A stretch of DNA of 64,000 nt from Spinacia oleracea (GCF_020520425.1 NC_079491.1:47048027-47112026), one strand, 5' to 3'. Numbered from the stretch's first letter, positions 41,393 to 54,744 are shown. Notes: generated by a model from the letters alone, not told the origin. Translations and numbers: made by a program.

Positions 41393-44226
41393 ATTTAAAA
41401 CTACAATTGAAAAGAATAAACAAAAAAATAACCATTCACAGTTTCTCTTAATAAACTTAAATTCTAGCATACATGCATAATTCAATGTTCATTAAGCATT
41501 TTATTCAAGTTATGTGTTCCGGCAGGTGTGAATAAAATGATTCCAAGATCCTAAAATCATTGAAGAACTAAGCACAGTTTGTCGACTTAGTCCTAAAACA
41601 TCTTAGGTAAGCAAAAGCCTTTTGCTAATAGTCTAGAAACTATTCTTGGTTGATAGGTACGTCTAAGAACTTATTAGGTAAACCTATCGATTTTGCCACG
41701 ACATAAAAGGACTCCTTACTTATATCGTTGAGTTTCACCAAAACTAACATGTACTCACAATTATTTGTGTACCTTGCCCCTTTAGTACCAATAAGTAACA
41801 CCTCGCTGAGCGAAAACTATTACTAGATTGATGTAAAGGATATCAAAGCAAGTGTATATTTTGGCATGGCACCTTTTAACTCAATTTTTAAGTTTGGAAC
41901 TTAAGGCTCTTACTATGTTGGTTAGATTTTAAGTGAACTAAAATCCTTAATCATGCAACATAATCAAGCTTTTGATCTCATGCATTTTAAGACATATTTA
42001 AAAGCAATAAATAACTTAAAACATGCATAAGATAAATGTGATCTAGTATGGCCCGACTTCATCTTGAGGTTTTAACTTCAAAGTCCGTCTTGAAAATCTC
42101 CGTGGGAGGCACCATTTTCTTCAAATAGGATAAGCTATAATTAAAACTAATTACAACTATTTGATGGTACGCAGACCATATTTGAATTGAAAAACAACTT
42201 TGGTACTTTAGACCAATTACATTCAAATTAATGGTACGCAAACCATATTTTCTATCCTATTTGGGCCATACTAGTCACTTCATAACCTGCAAAACAGTAC
42301 ATATACAATATATACCATTCACCCATTCATTAACATGAATGGCTCACATAGCTGGTTAGTAAAACACATTATGCATCACGTAAACATTTGCAGCAATTAA
42401 TCAAGGGCACCAATAATCTACCAATAATTCAGTCCTTATTAATTCTAATCAAGTTGTTTTAACCTTAAGGATTTGTAGACCTAATCAAGAGTATATGACT
42501 AAAAAGGGCTCCCACTTAAACCAATAAATTCATATGCTTTACTAATTTTAAACATAAAAATGTATTTCTAGTCTAACCGGAAACATACAAATTTAATTAA
42601 AATTTAAAGCTCATATAAATTTATAATTGAATCCAAAAAGTTTAATTTAATTTCAGTCGTATTTAAATTAATTCATGATTTTAATTTTAGTAAAATAATT
42701 AGAATAAATAAAATTTAATATAATTACAATATTCAAAATTAAAATCCAAGAAAATAATTTAAATTATTAATTTTAAAATTAATTAAAATTACATAAACTG
42801 AAAATTTCAAATTAAAATTTCAAAACGATCTAATCGCAACGCAACAATCCCACGCAACGCACGCCCATGGGCCACACGCACACAGCCATCGCTGGCCATG
42901 TGAGCGCAGCCCATGCGCTGCGTCGCATCGCTGCTGCTCACCATCGCATGGCATCACGCGAGCTGGTGCTCGCTGCGCGCGCCAGCGCTCGACGCAACAA
43001 GCATGCTGCCGCAGCCCATCGCTGGGCGCAGCGCTCGTCGCACGTCGCAACAAGCACGCTGCTTGCCATCGCTGGGCGCAGCGCTTGTCGCACGCACAAC
43101 AAGCACGCTGCACGCCATCGCTGGGCGCAACGCTTGTCGCACGCACAATAGCGCTCGCTGCGCGCGAGCGATCGATGCTGGGCGTAGCACTCGTGGCACG
43201 CGAGCTTGCGCTCGCTGCGCGCGAGGCTCCGCACGCTTGCGTGAGGCAGTGCGCGCTGTGGCGCAGCTCGCTTGCTGCCCACACGCGACTGCTCGTGCCT
43301 TGCTCTCGCCCTCGCCCATTCGCCCATCGCACATAGCCCACGACACAAGGCAGGGCTGCTGCCTTGTGCTCGTGCACCATGGCCTTGCTCATTGCATTCG
43401 TGCCGCATGGGCGACGAGCTCCCTTGCTCGTCGTCACATGCCCACACTATACAACAGCCCTTAAGGGTAACACGTAGCGTCCATTGCTTTGTGCGTGCAA
43501 GTTATATGAGCGAATCGCATAAAAATTTAAAATTTATATTCAAAATTAATGACAAATTAATAAATAATATTAATTTCATAATTTTAGGGCGAAAAATCGA
43601 AAATTTATTATTCAATTGATTTCCGATTAACATGGATTCAAGTCTAGGTCATAAAAATTTAAAATTTTAACATAAATTTACAATTTTTATGGTGGTTTTT
43701 AATCATAGGTATCTAATTAAATTATAACTAATTATGAAAATCAAATTAATTCTAAATTATTCCAATTTTCAACAAATTAATCATAATTACAAATTAGATT
43801 GCATGATTAACAAGGCTGGGCATTCAAACTTGTTAAACATATATAGTAGGTCAATCAAAAATTCAAGATTTATCAACAAGAATCGCAAATATTTAATTTA
43901 ACATCTTAAATTTACGAAATTTTGCATTCGAAAAACTAAAACCTCCGAAAAGTCATAGTTAGGCTTCGAATTTGAGAATTCTGGGTTCGGCCGAAAAATA
44001 CTAATTTTGTCAAAATTTTAGAATGCCTTTTACATGCGGAATTGACACAAAAATCACTCGATTTGGATGAGTAACGAAGAAACTGCCGAAAAACTGCGTA
44101 CGTATAATTAAATAAACGCAATTTGCAATTAATTAACAATTACGAAAATTAATCACCCCTTTTAATTCTTGCAAATTTGTAATATTTAACCATGTTCATG
44201 CAATTTAGATTATGAAAATAATAAGA
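41393..44226 (-). other. Long Copia leader with a GC-rich island
   Basis: About 2.8 kb lies between the primer site and gag. Most is AT-rich and non-coding. From about 42837 to 43445 it is sharply GC-rich, with about three 61-base units containing CCATCGCTGGGCGCAGCGCT and CACGCACAACAAGCACGCTG. Frames are open on both strands there because of composition, not coding. Confidence 0.7.
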
Positions 44227-44241
44227 GGCTCGTGATACCAC

Positions 44242-45639
44242 TGTTAGGTTATGATACATATGACAATACATAAATCATGCGGAAAAACCATAAATCCAGG
44301 AAAGCATATTATTTACACATAATCATTTAGCATAGTTTAGATGCATACACTTTGTTGCGTGCCTTCCCTAGCTGCGCCCGAACCGAACAAGAACAAGTCT
44401 TTAGGACTCCAAGTGTCGTCCCTCCGTAGATAGTCCACAGCACGTCCGGATCCGCCTTAAGCTTGACCAACTAGGATCGCCCTTAAGGTACTTAGAATTT
44501 TCGGCTAGTATAGGCAATTGTATGACTGAATTTTTGCTCTCAAAAATCACTTTGAATACTTGAATACTCTATACAAATTAATGACCCTAGGCCTTTATTT
44601 ATAGAGGTATGGAAAGGGAATCGTAATCCTATTAGGATACGAATTAATTAAACTAGAATCCTAATAGAATTCTTATTTAATTAATTCATTTTTTTAGGTT
44701 TAGGAATTTAATCATTAGTCGAAACCTGATGGCTTTAGGATTCGTATAGCACACCAACACACACACGCACGCACAGCAGTCCACGAGGGGCGCCATACGC
44801 GCGCGCGCAGCCCGCGAGCTCGCAGCCCATTGCTGCGAGGCCCACACGCTGCCGCAGCGTTGGCGCGCGCTGGGCCTGCCTTGCGGTGGGCCTGGCGCAG
44901 CCTTGGCTGGTGCGTTGTGGCGCGCTGGCTTGCTGGGCGATGGCCCGGCTTCGTGTTGGGCCTTCGTCTGGCAGGCCTCGTCCGTTGCTAATTCGTACGA
45001 AACGCTTCCGATTAATTTCCCGATTCCGGAATTCATTTCCGATACGAACAATATTTAATATTTCCGATTCCGGAATTAATTTCCGTTTCGAACAAATATT
45101 TAATATTTCCGTTTCCGGAATTATTTTCCGATTCCGATAATATTTCCGATTCTGACAATATTTACGTTTCCGGCAATATTTCCGATTCCGGCAATATTTC
45201 CATTTCCGATAATATTTTCCGATACGTACCATGTTTCCGTTTCCGGCAACATCTACGACTTGGATAATATTTATATTTCCGATACGATCCATATTTCCGT
45301 TTCCGGCAATATCATCGTTTCCGGAGCATTCATTCCTTGCCTGTGACGATCCCAGCTCCCACTGAAACCAAGATCCGTCGATTCCGAATATCCATAGATG
45401 GAGTATTTAATGCCATTAAATACTTGATCCGTTTACGTACTATTTGTGTGACCCTACGGGTTCAGTCAAGAGTAAGCTGTGGATTAATATCATTAATTCC
45501 ACTTGAACTGAAGCGGCCTCTAGCTAGGCATTCAGCTCACTTGATCTCACTGAATTATTAACTTGTTAATTAATATTGAACCGCATTTATTAGACTTAAC
45601 ATAGAATGCATACTTGGACCAAGGGCATTATTTCCTTCA
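44242..45639 (-). repeat. Copia 5' LTR with promoter
   Basis: 1398 bp. On the minus strand a TATA box TATAAATA lies at 44603-44596. The TTTCCG minisatellite is at 45010-45320. It is followed by the primer site. Confidence 0.95.
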
Positions 45640-45644
45640 CTGCC

Positions 45645-45963
45645 CCCCCAAAGAGTGTTTTTATCACATGTTTTGAGATGGCTTGGTATATCAAGAGCTG
45701 CGGAAGACTGGGCTACTGAGTTGCAGATTGTCAATACCAGGTTCAACTCCAACTCTCCTCTTCATCAAGTTTACAGGATGTCTCTTAGCATCACTGTTCA
45801 CAGCATTTGGAGAGAACGAAATTACAGAAAATTCAAGAAGATTAAGCAGAATTTTCAGAGATTGTCTACTTAGATTAAGCTGCAAATTTGTGCTAGAAGC
45901 TTAATGAATAAGAAGCTTCAGCGTTGGTGCCTCAGTACTATTGATGTAGGTAATGATTGTTAG
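45645..45963 (+). pseudogene. LINE ORF2 C-terminal fragment
   Basis: The plus-strand frame from about 45655 (SHVLRWLGI, then VHSIWRERNYRKF) matches the last part of plant LINE ORF2, downstream of the zinc-binding region. One stop at 45871 precedes the final segment (NKKLQRWCLSTIDV). It continues the LINE interrupted at 35161. Confidence 0.8.
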
Positions 45964-46159
45964 TTGTGACCTTCTGTTGTTTCTTAGGTCTGCTGGTGTT
46001 TCTTAGGCCTGGTGTTTGGTGTTTTTTTTATGTCTTTCTTCCTTTCTTTTTTTTGAAAGGTAGTTTGTATTTTAGGTTTCACCTGATGTTTCTGATGGTT
46101 GTACTTAACTTCCTATTTTTTGGTTAATAAAATCTCTAATTTACCAATATATATATATT

Positions 46160-46320
<161 letters not shown>

Positions 46321-46348
46321 AATATTAAATAATACATAATAAATAATA

Positions 46349-46604
46349 CTTCCTCCATTTTTTAATAATTGCACCATCTTGATTTTAGTATTATTCACAT
46401 ATTCTTATATAGTTATTTTTTGTGATTTATATGTAAGGAAAAATATATTCATGTGGGATCTTGTTAGATTTGTATCGAAATATACTTTCAAATTATCAAA
46501 ATTTTATTATTTTTTAAACTGTAGAATGAGAGATATTAATTGTTAAAATAGTGCATTGGCAAACGTGAAATCCTAGATGGTGCAATTAAAAAAAATGGAG
46601 GAAG
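46349..46604. mobile_element. Stowaway MITE, 256 bp
   Basis: The ends are CTTCCTCCATTTTTTAATAA and the complement of CTTCCTCCATTTTTTTTAAT, both followed by a TTGCACCAT stretch. The TA duplication is at 46347-46348 and 46605-46606. It lies between the AT microsatellite and the heptamer array. Confidence 0.9.
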
Positions 46605-46606
46605 TA

Positions 46607-47996
46607 AATAAACAATAAACAATAAACAATAAACAATAAACAATAAACAATAAACAATAAACAATAAACAATAAACAATAAACAATAAACAATAAACAAT
46701 AAACAATAAACAATAAACAATAAATAATAATAATAATAATAATAATAAATAATAAATAATAAATAATAATAATAAATAATAATAATAATAATAAATAATA
46801 AATAATAAATAATAAATAATAAATAATAAATAATAAATAATAAATAATAAATAATAAATAATAAATAATAAATAATAAATAATAAATAATAATAAATAAT
46901 AAATAATAAATAATAAATAATAAATAATAAATAATAAATAATAAATAATAAATAATAAATAATAAATAATAAATAATAAATAATAAATAATAATAATAAA
47001 TAATAAATAATAAATAATAAATAATAAATAATAAATAATAAATAATAAATAATAATAATAAATAATAATAATAAATAATAAATAATAAATATAAATAATA
47101 AATAATAAATAATAAATAATAAATAATAAATAATAAATAATAAATAATAATAATAAATAATAAATAATAAATAATAAATAATAAATAATAAATAATAAAT
47201 AATAAATAATAAATAATAAATAATAAATAATAAATAATAATAATAAATAATAATAAATAATAAATAATAAATAATAAATAATAAATAATAAATAATAATA
47301 ATAAATAATAAATAATAAATAATAAATAATAAATAATAAATAATAAATAATAAATAATAAATAATAAATAATAATAATAAATAATAAATAATAAATAATA
47401 AATAATAAATAATAAATAAATAATAAATAATAATAATAAATAATAAATAATAAATAATAAATAATAAATAATAAATAATAAATAATAAATAATAAATAAT
47501 AAATAATAAATAATAAATAATAAATAATAAATAATAAATAATAATAATAAATAATAAATAATAAATAATAAATAATAAATAATAAATAATAAATAATAAT
47601 AATAAATAATAATATAAATAATAAATAATAAATAATAAATAATAAATAATAAATAATAAATAATAAATAATAAATAATAAATAATAATAATAATAATAAT
47701 AATAAATAATAAATAATAAATAATAAATAATAAATAATAAATAATAAATAATAAATAATAAATAATAAATAATAAATAATAAATAATAAATAATAAATAA
47801 TAAATAATAAATAATAAATAATAAATAATAAATAATAAATAATAAATAATAAATAATAAATAATAAATAATAATAATAATAATAATAATAAATAATAAAT
47901 AATAAATAATAAATAATAAATAATAAATAATAAATAATAAATAATAAATAATAAATAATAAATAATAATAATAATAAATAATAAATAATAAATAAT
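46607..47996. repeat. AAACAAT and AAATAAT heptamer arrays
   Basis: About sixteen AAACAAT units (46607-46722) pass into roughly 170 AAATAAT units, with scattered AAT slips, up to 47996. The edge region 48000-48340 holds related AATTAAT and TAATGTA variants. Confidence 0.96.
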
Positions 47997-48342
47997 GAGT
48001 AATAAATAATAATTAATAATTAATAATTAATGAATAATAATAAGCAATTAACAATTAGTAATTAGTAATTTATAATTAATAAGTAATAATATTAATTATT
48101 ATTAATTAATAATTAATAATTAATAATTAATAATTAATAATTGATAATTGATAATTAATAATGTATAATGTATAATGTATAATTGAAAATTGGTAATTAG
48201 TAGTTATTTTATTAATTTTTTTTATAATAAATAATAATAATTTATATTATTAATTATAAATAAACAATTATTATTTATTAATTTTTGATTACTTATTATT
48301 ATTAATTGTTAATTTTTAGTTACTACGGAGTAATTGTTAATT

Positions 48343-48343
<1 letters not shown>

Positions 48344-48401
<58 letters not shown>
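48344..48401. repeat. AAT trinucleotide microsatellite
   Basis: About 19 perfect AAT (TAA) units follow a TACTACGGAG sequence. Confidence 0.95.
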
Positions 48402-48496
48402 GTAATTAGAAAGGCATGGTTTTGTCTGGTCTGGTCTGATTTAATAAAATCTGATCCAATAAGTAACAATGACAAGGTGAAGAGAACAAGGCCTAA

Positions 48497-48660
48497 ATCG
48501 CTAATTGAAATAGCGGTTTATGTGTGTCAACCGCTATTTCAGTTGGCGGTTTATCGCCGATTAATAAAAAAATATAGACCGGTTTGATTGCTGACTTGGT
48601 CGGTATGGTGGGAAATAAGTTATAAAGTGGTGTGTTTTGGGAATTTAGCATTCTTTAGGC
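48497..48660 (-). repeat. Right arm of the outer inverted-repeat element
   Basis: Reverse-complement counterpart of 28868-29100. It contains CCGCTATTTCAGTTGGCGGT palindromes, then GGGAAATAAGTTATAAAGTG and TTGGGAATTTAGCATTCTTT. Confidence 0.65.
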
Positions 48661-50190
48661 AATATTGAAGGAAATCTCTCTATTTTATTATGAGTTAGAA
48701 TTTCATTATATTTTTTATATAACTTTTCTACTTCATCTTCTCATATTTAATACCAGTCTTATATGCACGCTATACGTGCACGATTATATAAAAACTAAAA
48801 ATTGTGTTATGACGTATAATCACAATAAATAATATAGTAGAAAAATTATTCAAAAATTTCATATGAAGAAAAAAATAGATATAATCTTTAGTTAAAAGCA
48901 TTTACATAGTTAAACAATATAATACACATATTATATGACAAAAAATCTAAATTGTAGTACTAAAGTAAAGAAAATTAACATATAAATAGTATGTTTGTTA
49001 GAGAAATTGGAAAATTGCATTTCGGAAGTTGATTGGTTTTTTTCTTAAAGAAATTGAAAAAATAATTCGAAAATTAGGTTTTAATAGCGAGTAGAGAAAG
49101 AATGTTGTTGAGTGAATTATTTGGACTGCACCATTGAGCGTTGTTCCACCATTTGGACTGCAGCATAGGTTTTCTATATATAAATTAACATGGATAGAAT
49201 TAAGGGGTTATGAATTAAAATGGAGAGAAATAACGAATTTTGTCATATTTTCCCAAATTATTAGCAATTTAACATTAACAAACATACATTATGGGGGAGA
49301 AAATTAAGGGATAATTGATTGACTTTTTGACCTTTTTTTTGTTTTTATTATTATTTTTGTGTCATTACAGTGGTTTAGTTGCTGTAATTAAGTATTTGGT
49401 AAAAAAAAAAATCTTTTTTAATTATTGGTCCTGAATTTGGTGGTTAAGTTAGTTGTAATTAAGTATTTGGTAAAAAAAATCTTTTTTAATTTTGACTTTT
49501 TGCTAGTTGTTACTTGATGTTTCATTAGTGGCGTAATTTGTGGTTGGGCATACGCAATCTTTATTGTGATTAAGTTATTCTTTTGTAGTTTTCCTTATTT
49601 ATTTCTGACTTTTTCCCTTTATGACGTTATTTATTGTGACTATTGACTGATTTTTTTTTCATTTTTATTGTATTTAATACTTATTGTTAATATAATTTAT
49701 GGTTAGTAGGGGCATGTTAGATTTTTCTATAGGGAGACACCAAAAGTGTATTTACTAAAATAACCTCAGGTGTTCCCTTATAGAATAGAGATATTAAATT
49801 TCCTCTAGGGACCACCAATACAATAAACCTCATCTCTACTTTGATTAAAATACTTTTTCCATCATATTTTTTCTATTTGTTTATTACTCTCTCCCCACTT
49901 GCTTTATTATTTTTATTAGATTCAATTCTCCTTCCTTAATATGTGTGTCTGTCAACATATGACTCCTAATAAAATACAGATGAAGTAAAACAATATTCTT
50001 CTGTATTTTGTATTTTATTATTTGGGTGAGTTGATTTTATTAAACAAAGAATTAAGTGGAATAAGTATAGATTAAACAACTCATAAAATCTTGTTATAAA
50101 GGGTGTAAAGTAATTTATTGTATTGCGTACATCAAGCCTATTTTAGACAAGTCCAGTTGACTCACAATATGAATCCATTTTTTGAATTAT
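48661..50190. other. AT-rich intergenic DNA
   Basis: No gene or clear transposon is seen. A 40-base segment (AATTAAGTATTTGGTAAAAA...) is repeated near 49387 and 49455. A small palindrome ATGCACGCTATACGTGCACG lies at 48761. A short inverted pair around CTATAGGGA / TCCCTTATAG is near 49728-49780. Confidence 0.4.
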
Positions 50191-50199
50191 TTTTGTTTT

Positions 50200-53100
50200 T
50201 ATTTATTTTCAATTTCAAAGGGGGTGGTTTACTCAACGCTCAGTTGCTCTTTCTCTCTCCTCAACGAGTTATCTCTCTTTTTTCTCTCCTTTATCTCTCT
50301 TTTTATCTAGCGATTTAAGGCGATTTTTTCTGCGATTCTGTTGCGATTTCTTCTTCGAATTTGGATGCGTCTTGCTCCTTGATTGTTCTTCAAGGTTAGT
50401 TTTTTTTTTTTAAAAAAAAAACCGTCTTCTGGTTTTTTGATATTTTAGTTTTGATTTAGGTTTTATCGATTGTTCTTCATATTTTTGCATATTTGTCTAT
50501 GATTTCAATGTTGTGTTTTGGTTAGGTTTTCTAATAGGTTTTATTGATTGTTTCTTTAGGTGTTGCAATTTTGTTTTTCTGTGCTTGTTTGTTGCGATTT
50601 TTTTTTTGTTAATTTCTGTGGTTTTATTTTACATTTTAGGGCTTAAATGAATTATGGCGAATTAAGTTTAGAGTTGGTAAGTTTGTTAACAGGAGGCGTG
50701 TTTTACTGAGTAAGGATGTTTCTTTTACAGGAGGAACATGTAGATGATCAGGAAGTAAATTAGGAGGAGGGTAATATTAGTCCGGAGGAGGTCAATGGAG
50801 GCGAGTCTGATGGTGAGAGAGGAGGCAGTGATGATGCTAAAGATTCTGGAGGCAGTGATGATGGTGATGCTGATGATACTGGTAGTGAGACAACATGCGA
50901 GTCTGATGATAATGGTGATGACGATGATGATGGTGAGGAGACAAGAGGTCGCAGGGACGATGATGAGTTTGATCTTGATGATGATTTTACCGGGAGGAAG
51001 AGGAAATCGTCTTTAGCAAGGGCGGGTGCAACAAAGAAATCAAGGGTGATGTAGAAGAAGATAGGGATGGCTGAGAAGAAGACGGGGTTGTTTGAGAAGA
51101 AGCCGAGGGTGAAGGCTGAGGTTCATGTTGTTCAAAAAAGGTGATGGGGAAGAAGACATGATGGTTGAGAAGAAGGTGAGGGTGAAGCTTGAGGTTCATG
51201 CTGTTGATGATGATGTTGAATCTGACCTCGATGTTCAAATGTGAGATCCTCTATTATGTTTTATTTCAAAACTTCTAGTTGTGTAGGTTAAAGTTGTAGT
51301 TGTGTAGGTTAAAGTTATGAATAAAAGTTAAGTAAGTCTTACCTCATCTCAAACCTAACTTTTACTTTTAATAAGTTAACTTTTAATGCAAATAGTCTTA
51401 ACTTAATATTTTACCCTTTTTTCAGCTTGGAAGCTAGGGGATTGATGTAACATAAGCATCAGTACTCAGTTAAGACCCAATGTTCCTGAAGCAATCATCT
51501 GTAAGTTTTATCGTACCAAAAGAAAGAATTTAGGAAAATCACGTTTGGTGGGTTGTTGTCTTTACCCGTACAATGTAGTAGGTTAGATACAACCATGATG
51601 CCTTGGTTGATTCATAACTTTGACCCCGTGAGTTGGCTATTCGTAATAGCTCATAAGGACTTTATTCTCGATTCTTATGATTTGCATGATGTTTTCCTTC
51701 TCCCATTTCGTTCTTATAGGTCTATTGTAGACAACACCAAGAGTAAATATCTTAAATTGAAAAGCAAATGAGGGGAATACTTTAATGTTAAGGAAAATGG
51801 AGTCATTCCTGTACATAAGTTGGAGGCTGAAGTAACTTGCATTAGTTGATGGTGGGTATATGTTCAAAAGAATTTTTGTCATGCTTGTGTTTGCAATTTT
51901 CTCGCACGTGTAGCTAATAAGACTGTTGATTTGAGTTTAGTTAAAGTACTAGAGGATGTAGACGAAATTATGAACTATGATTGATGTGAATATGTTCATG
52001 AGAGGCTATGTCGGGCAATTAGGAAGTATAATGATTCTGGGAGTTAGGGTAATGTAGGTGGATGCTTGTTGCTTTTAGAAGTCTTGTATTAATTTCCATT
52101 GCCTTCAATTTAGGGGCGTTGCTGAGAGTTGTAGCCTGCCCTTGATCAAGCATTGGTCTGGTAACAAAGTTCACGATACGATTGTTTTGGAAAAGGATTC
52201 GCTTTGCTTCGGTTGTGGTATCCAAGAACCAGTACATATCTTGTGTGTCGGGAATTGGGCTTTGAAGATGGGTTTAATCGGATAGGTTCTGGGGATAATG
52301 TTGTAGCTGGTTTATATGATAGTGATGATGCTGATGATGATAGTCGGTATATAAGGTTCATTATTCCTGATGGTGACATGTTGGATTCTAAAATTCATTC
52401 TGTCACATCTGATGTAAGTTTCTTCTCAAGTTTGTACAGTTCTTTCTGTGTTTCATTAAGGTTTTTTATGTATTTTTGTTAAAGTTATGAAATTTTTTGT
52501 AAAAGTTAAGATTAGTCAAGAAAAAGTTAAGGACATTGTTCTAAAAGTTAAGAAAATATACCTTCATATTAAACATAACTTTTACTTTTTTATAAGCCAC
52601 CTTTTATATCAAATAGTTTAACTTTTACATTTTATATTTTATTTAAAGTTTTTTTTTATGTATATTTGTTGAATTTAAGATTTGTCAAGTAAAAGTTAAA
52701 ATTAGTGAAGTAAAAGTTATGAAAAATGAACCTGTATTAAACTTAACTTTTACTTTGAATAGGAAATTTTTTAATACAAAAGTCTAACTTTTATTTCATG
52801 TATACTAACTTTTACTGAATCTTGAAGGAAATGCATGAAAATATTTTGAAGATGAAGAGGAATTTGTAGGTTATTACAGGTTTCTATTTGAAACAACATG
52901 AAGATATATGAGGAGTGAAAGACACTTCATCTCTATCATTGCTTACTCAAAATTTGAATTCAAAGTTTTATCTCGTGATGCAAGATTTGGCTGAGATTAT
53001 AGTTTCAGTTCAGAATCTACTAGGAGGTTTGAAGAATGTAGCTTGTCATGAAAATCCTAATGCAACAAATCAGATTCCAGTTCCTAAGCCGAATGCTAGT

Positions 53101-54560
53101 CCACATGTTCAAATTCAAGATGTTCTTGATAACATTAATGTCATCCCAAGTGACGAGGATGATGTACAACCTGATCATAATTCCGCTCTTGCTGCTAATG
53201 TTGGCCTAAGGGACGAGGCTGATGTACAACCTGATCAAAATCCCGTTCTTGCTACTAATGTTGGCCCAAGGGACAAGGTTGATGTACAGCCTGATCAAAA
53301 TCTTGTTCTTGCTACCAATGCAGGCCCAACTCACGAGCTTGATGGACATCCTGATCAGAACTCAGTTCTTACTACTAATGCAGGCCCAACTCAGCAGCCT
53401 ATTGCAACTCTTGACTGGTGGAAATGAAATAATAGCGTATAGTGAAACCGTTTGGTATCATTCTATTATTTATTTTGCTTAATATAATGGCAAGGCTAAA
53501 ATTTCAATTCCGTGTGGTCCATTTAATGTTGCACCACTCCTTGTTGCACATTTCATGCAATCCTACAAGAAGCGCATATAACGTATGCCTCAAATGTACC
53601 AAGACGTTGCTGATTATTTCCTTCTTGATGATTATGCCACAGTTAATGAAAAGTAAGCCTCTTAACCTTGTTACCTTATTTAACCTAACTTTTATTCTAT
53701 TAATGCTAACTTCTACTCCATAAATGCTAAATTTTACTTTTGAATTTTGTTTTAGTGAAAAGTTGGTCTGGTTCGATCTAGTATATATCATTGAAAGAGA
53801 AGATATGGTGTCACTTGCTGAAGATCAAGAGATCTTTTTGTCAATTATCGAGTGTTGGGCCTTGATGGTAAATGCAAAGAAGTGCATTATTCCTCAACTT
53901 CTTCTAAATTTCTTTTGTGTCCGACCAAGTTTGAGTTTCTTATTTTGTTGTTTATTCTGTTTGTTCATATAATTTTTAGAATTTATTTTTCAATAGTTCA
54001 GTAAACATTAAGAAATTTTTAGTACAAGTTAAGAAATCTTTAGTAAAAGTTAAGACATGTTCATTTTGTTCTAATTTGTTCTTTTTCCTTTTTGTTAGTC
54101 AACTCTATATCTTCTTTGGCAAGATTCAAATGACATTGTTACTATGGATCAACTTCTGGTTTGTTGGAAAGAGTGGATTGATGGTCCCAACAATGGCTTT
54201 CTCATCACCAATGTTGATGTGGTAATTCTGTTTTCTGCAAGTGTGCGGTTTTATTTCGTTTTTGTGTTTCTTTTTTAACTTCACAATATGTTTTCTTTTT
54301 GAAAGTTTTTTTTTCCTGTTTATTGAAATAAGCACTTTTTCTGTGTTGAATTTGAAGAAGAAAAAGATGCAACACGTGGACAATCTTGTGTATAACGAAG
54401 TTGAAATCAAGAACTTGGAAGCTTTGTCTTCGACTCTAGTGATTAGTTCCAGTAAAGTTAAGAATGTCAAATTACAAGTTCAACTTACTGTTTTTCGAAA
54501 AACAACTAGTTAGATTAATTTTATTTTCAGTGTGATCTTTTGGGTTTTTTCCTTGATGTA
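50200..54560 (+). pseudogene. Decayed transposon gene with Ulp1-type protease region
   Basis: A pyrimidine-rich leader (50230-50310) and intron-like DNA precede an acidic exon from about 50730 (repeated GGSDD and ESDDNGDDDDDGEE). Pieces from 51520 to 52440 resemble the N-terminal half of plant 'Ulp1 protease family' transposon proteins: HDVFLLPF, KLEAE, EDVDEI, AIRKYN, GGCLLLLE, ESCSLPLIKHWSG. 52915-53427 is a low-complexity frame with 20-residue repeats. 53740-53900 (EKLVWFDLVYII, FLSIIECWALMVN) and 54100-54230 resemble the start of the C48 catalytic region. Many stops and shifts interrupt it. Such genes are carried by plant MULEs and some CACTA elements. No ends were found, so the superfamily stays open. 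Confidence 0.6.
53156..53400 (+). repeat. Four 60-bp coding repeats
   Basis: Four head-to-tail units of 60 bases encode variants of D-V-Q-P-D-Q-N-P-V-L-A-T-N-V-G-P. They lie in the linker before the Ulp1-like region. Confidence 0.88.
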
Positions 54561-54744
54561 GGCACTGGTGGAGGGAAAATCCGTCATTCCGGTGGCAGTG
54601 ATCAGAATGAGGGATTTTACGTTGGTTACGGTGAGGGATGGGTGTAACTTTGAAGCTTCTGCCATGGCTATGGAGGTCGAAGAATGGAGAAGGAGAAGAG
54701 GAGGGCGACGACTAGGTTTAGGATGCTAACCTAACCTAATACCA
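54561..54744 (-). pseudogene. gag: Copia primer site and gag start fragment
   Basis: On the minus strand, directly after the LTR, TGGTATTAG (primer-site-like) is followed by a leader. An ATG at about 54669 begins MAEASKLHPSLTVTNVKSLI, the typical start of Copia gag. It stops matching after about 30 residues, near 54560, where it abuts the Ulp1-like region. Confidence 0.65.

Larger units (their letters stand above)
35162..45639 (-). mobile_element. Ty1/Copia retrotransposon, 10.5 kb
   Basis: Two 1398-bp LTRs (35162-36559 and 44242-45639) are flanked by the exact duplication CTGCC (35157-35161 and 45640-45644). Sense is the minus strand: PBS TGGTATCACGAGCC at 44240-44227, a 2.8-kb leader, gag, pol, and a short purine tract GTGGGAGAC beside the 3' LTR. 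The LTRs differ at about 21 positions (about 1.5%), so the insertion is older than the Gypsy insertion. A frameshift in gag and an amber codon in the zinc knuckle make it defective. Confidence 0.96.
33064..46145 (+). mobile_element. LINE retrotransposon with internal deletions, split by a Copia element
   Basis: A plant L1-type LINE on the plus strand. The ORF1 start (33091-33267) is directly followed by the end of the endonuclease/RT linker, so most of ORF1 and the endonuclease are deleted. The reverse transcriptase runs to 35161. There the Copia element (35162-45639) is inserted with TSD CTGCC. After it the LINE resumes at 45645 with only the last part of ORF2 and a 3' end TTTTTTGGTTAATAAAATCTC. 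A second deletion removed most of the zf-RVT region. Its 5' boundary is approximate. Confidence 0.88.

Noticed and set aside
42820..43464. Several overlapping open frames on both strands of up to 205 codons
   Set aside because: Caused by the GC-rich, stop-poor repeat island in the Copia leader. All six frames are open and compositionally biased.
48750..48785. Palindrome ATGCACG...CGTGCAC as a possible Helitron 3' end
   Set aside because: It resembles a hairpin with CTGG beyond it on the minus strand, but spacing and subterminal sequence do not match the family ends seen here and no 5' partner is visible.
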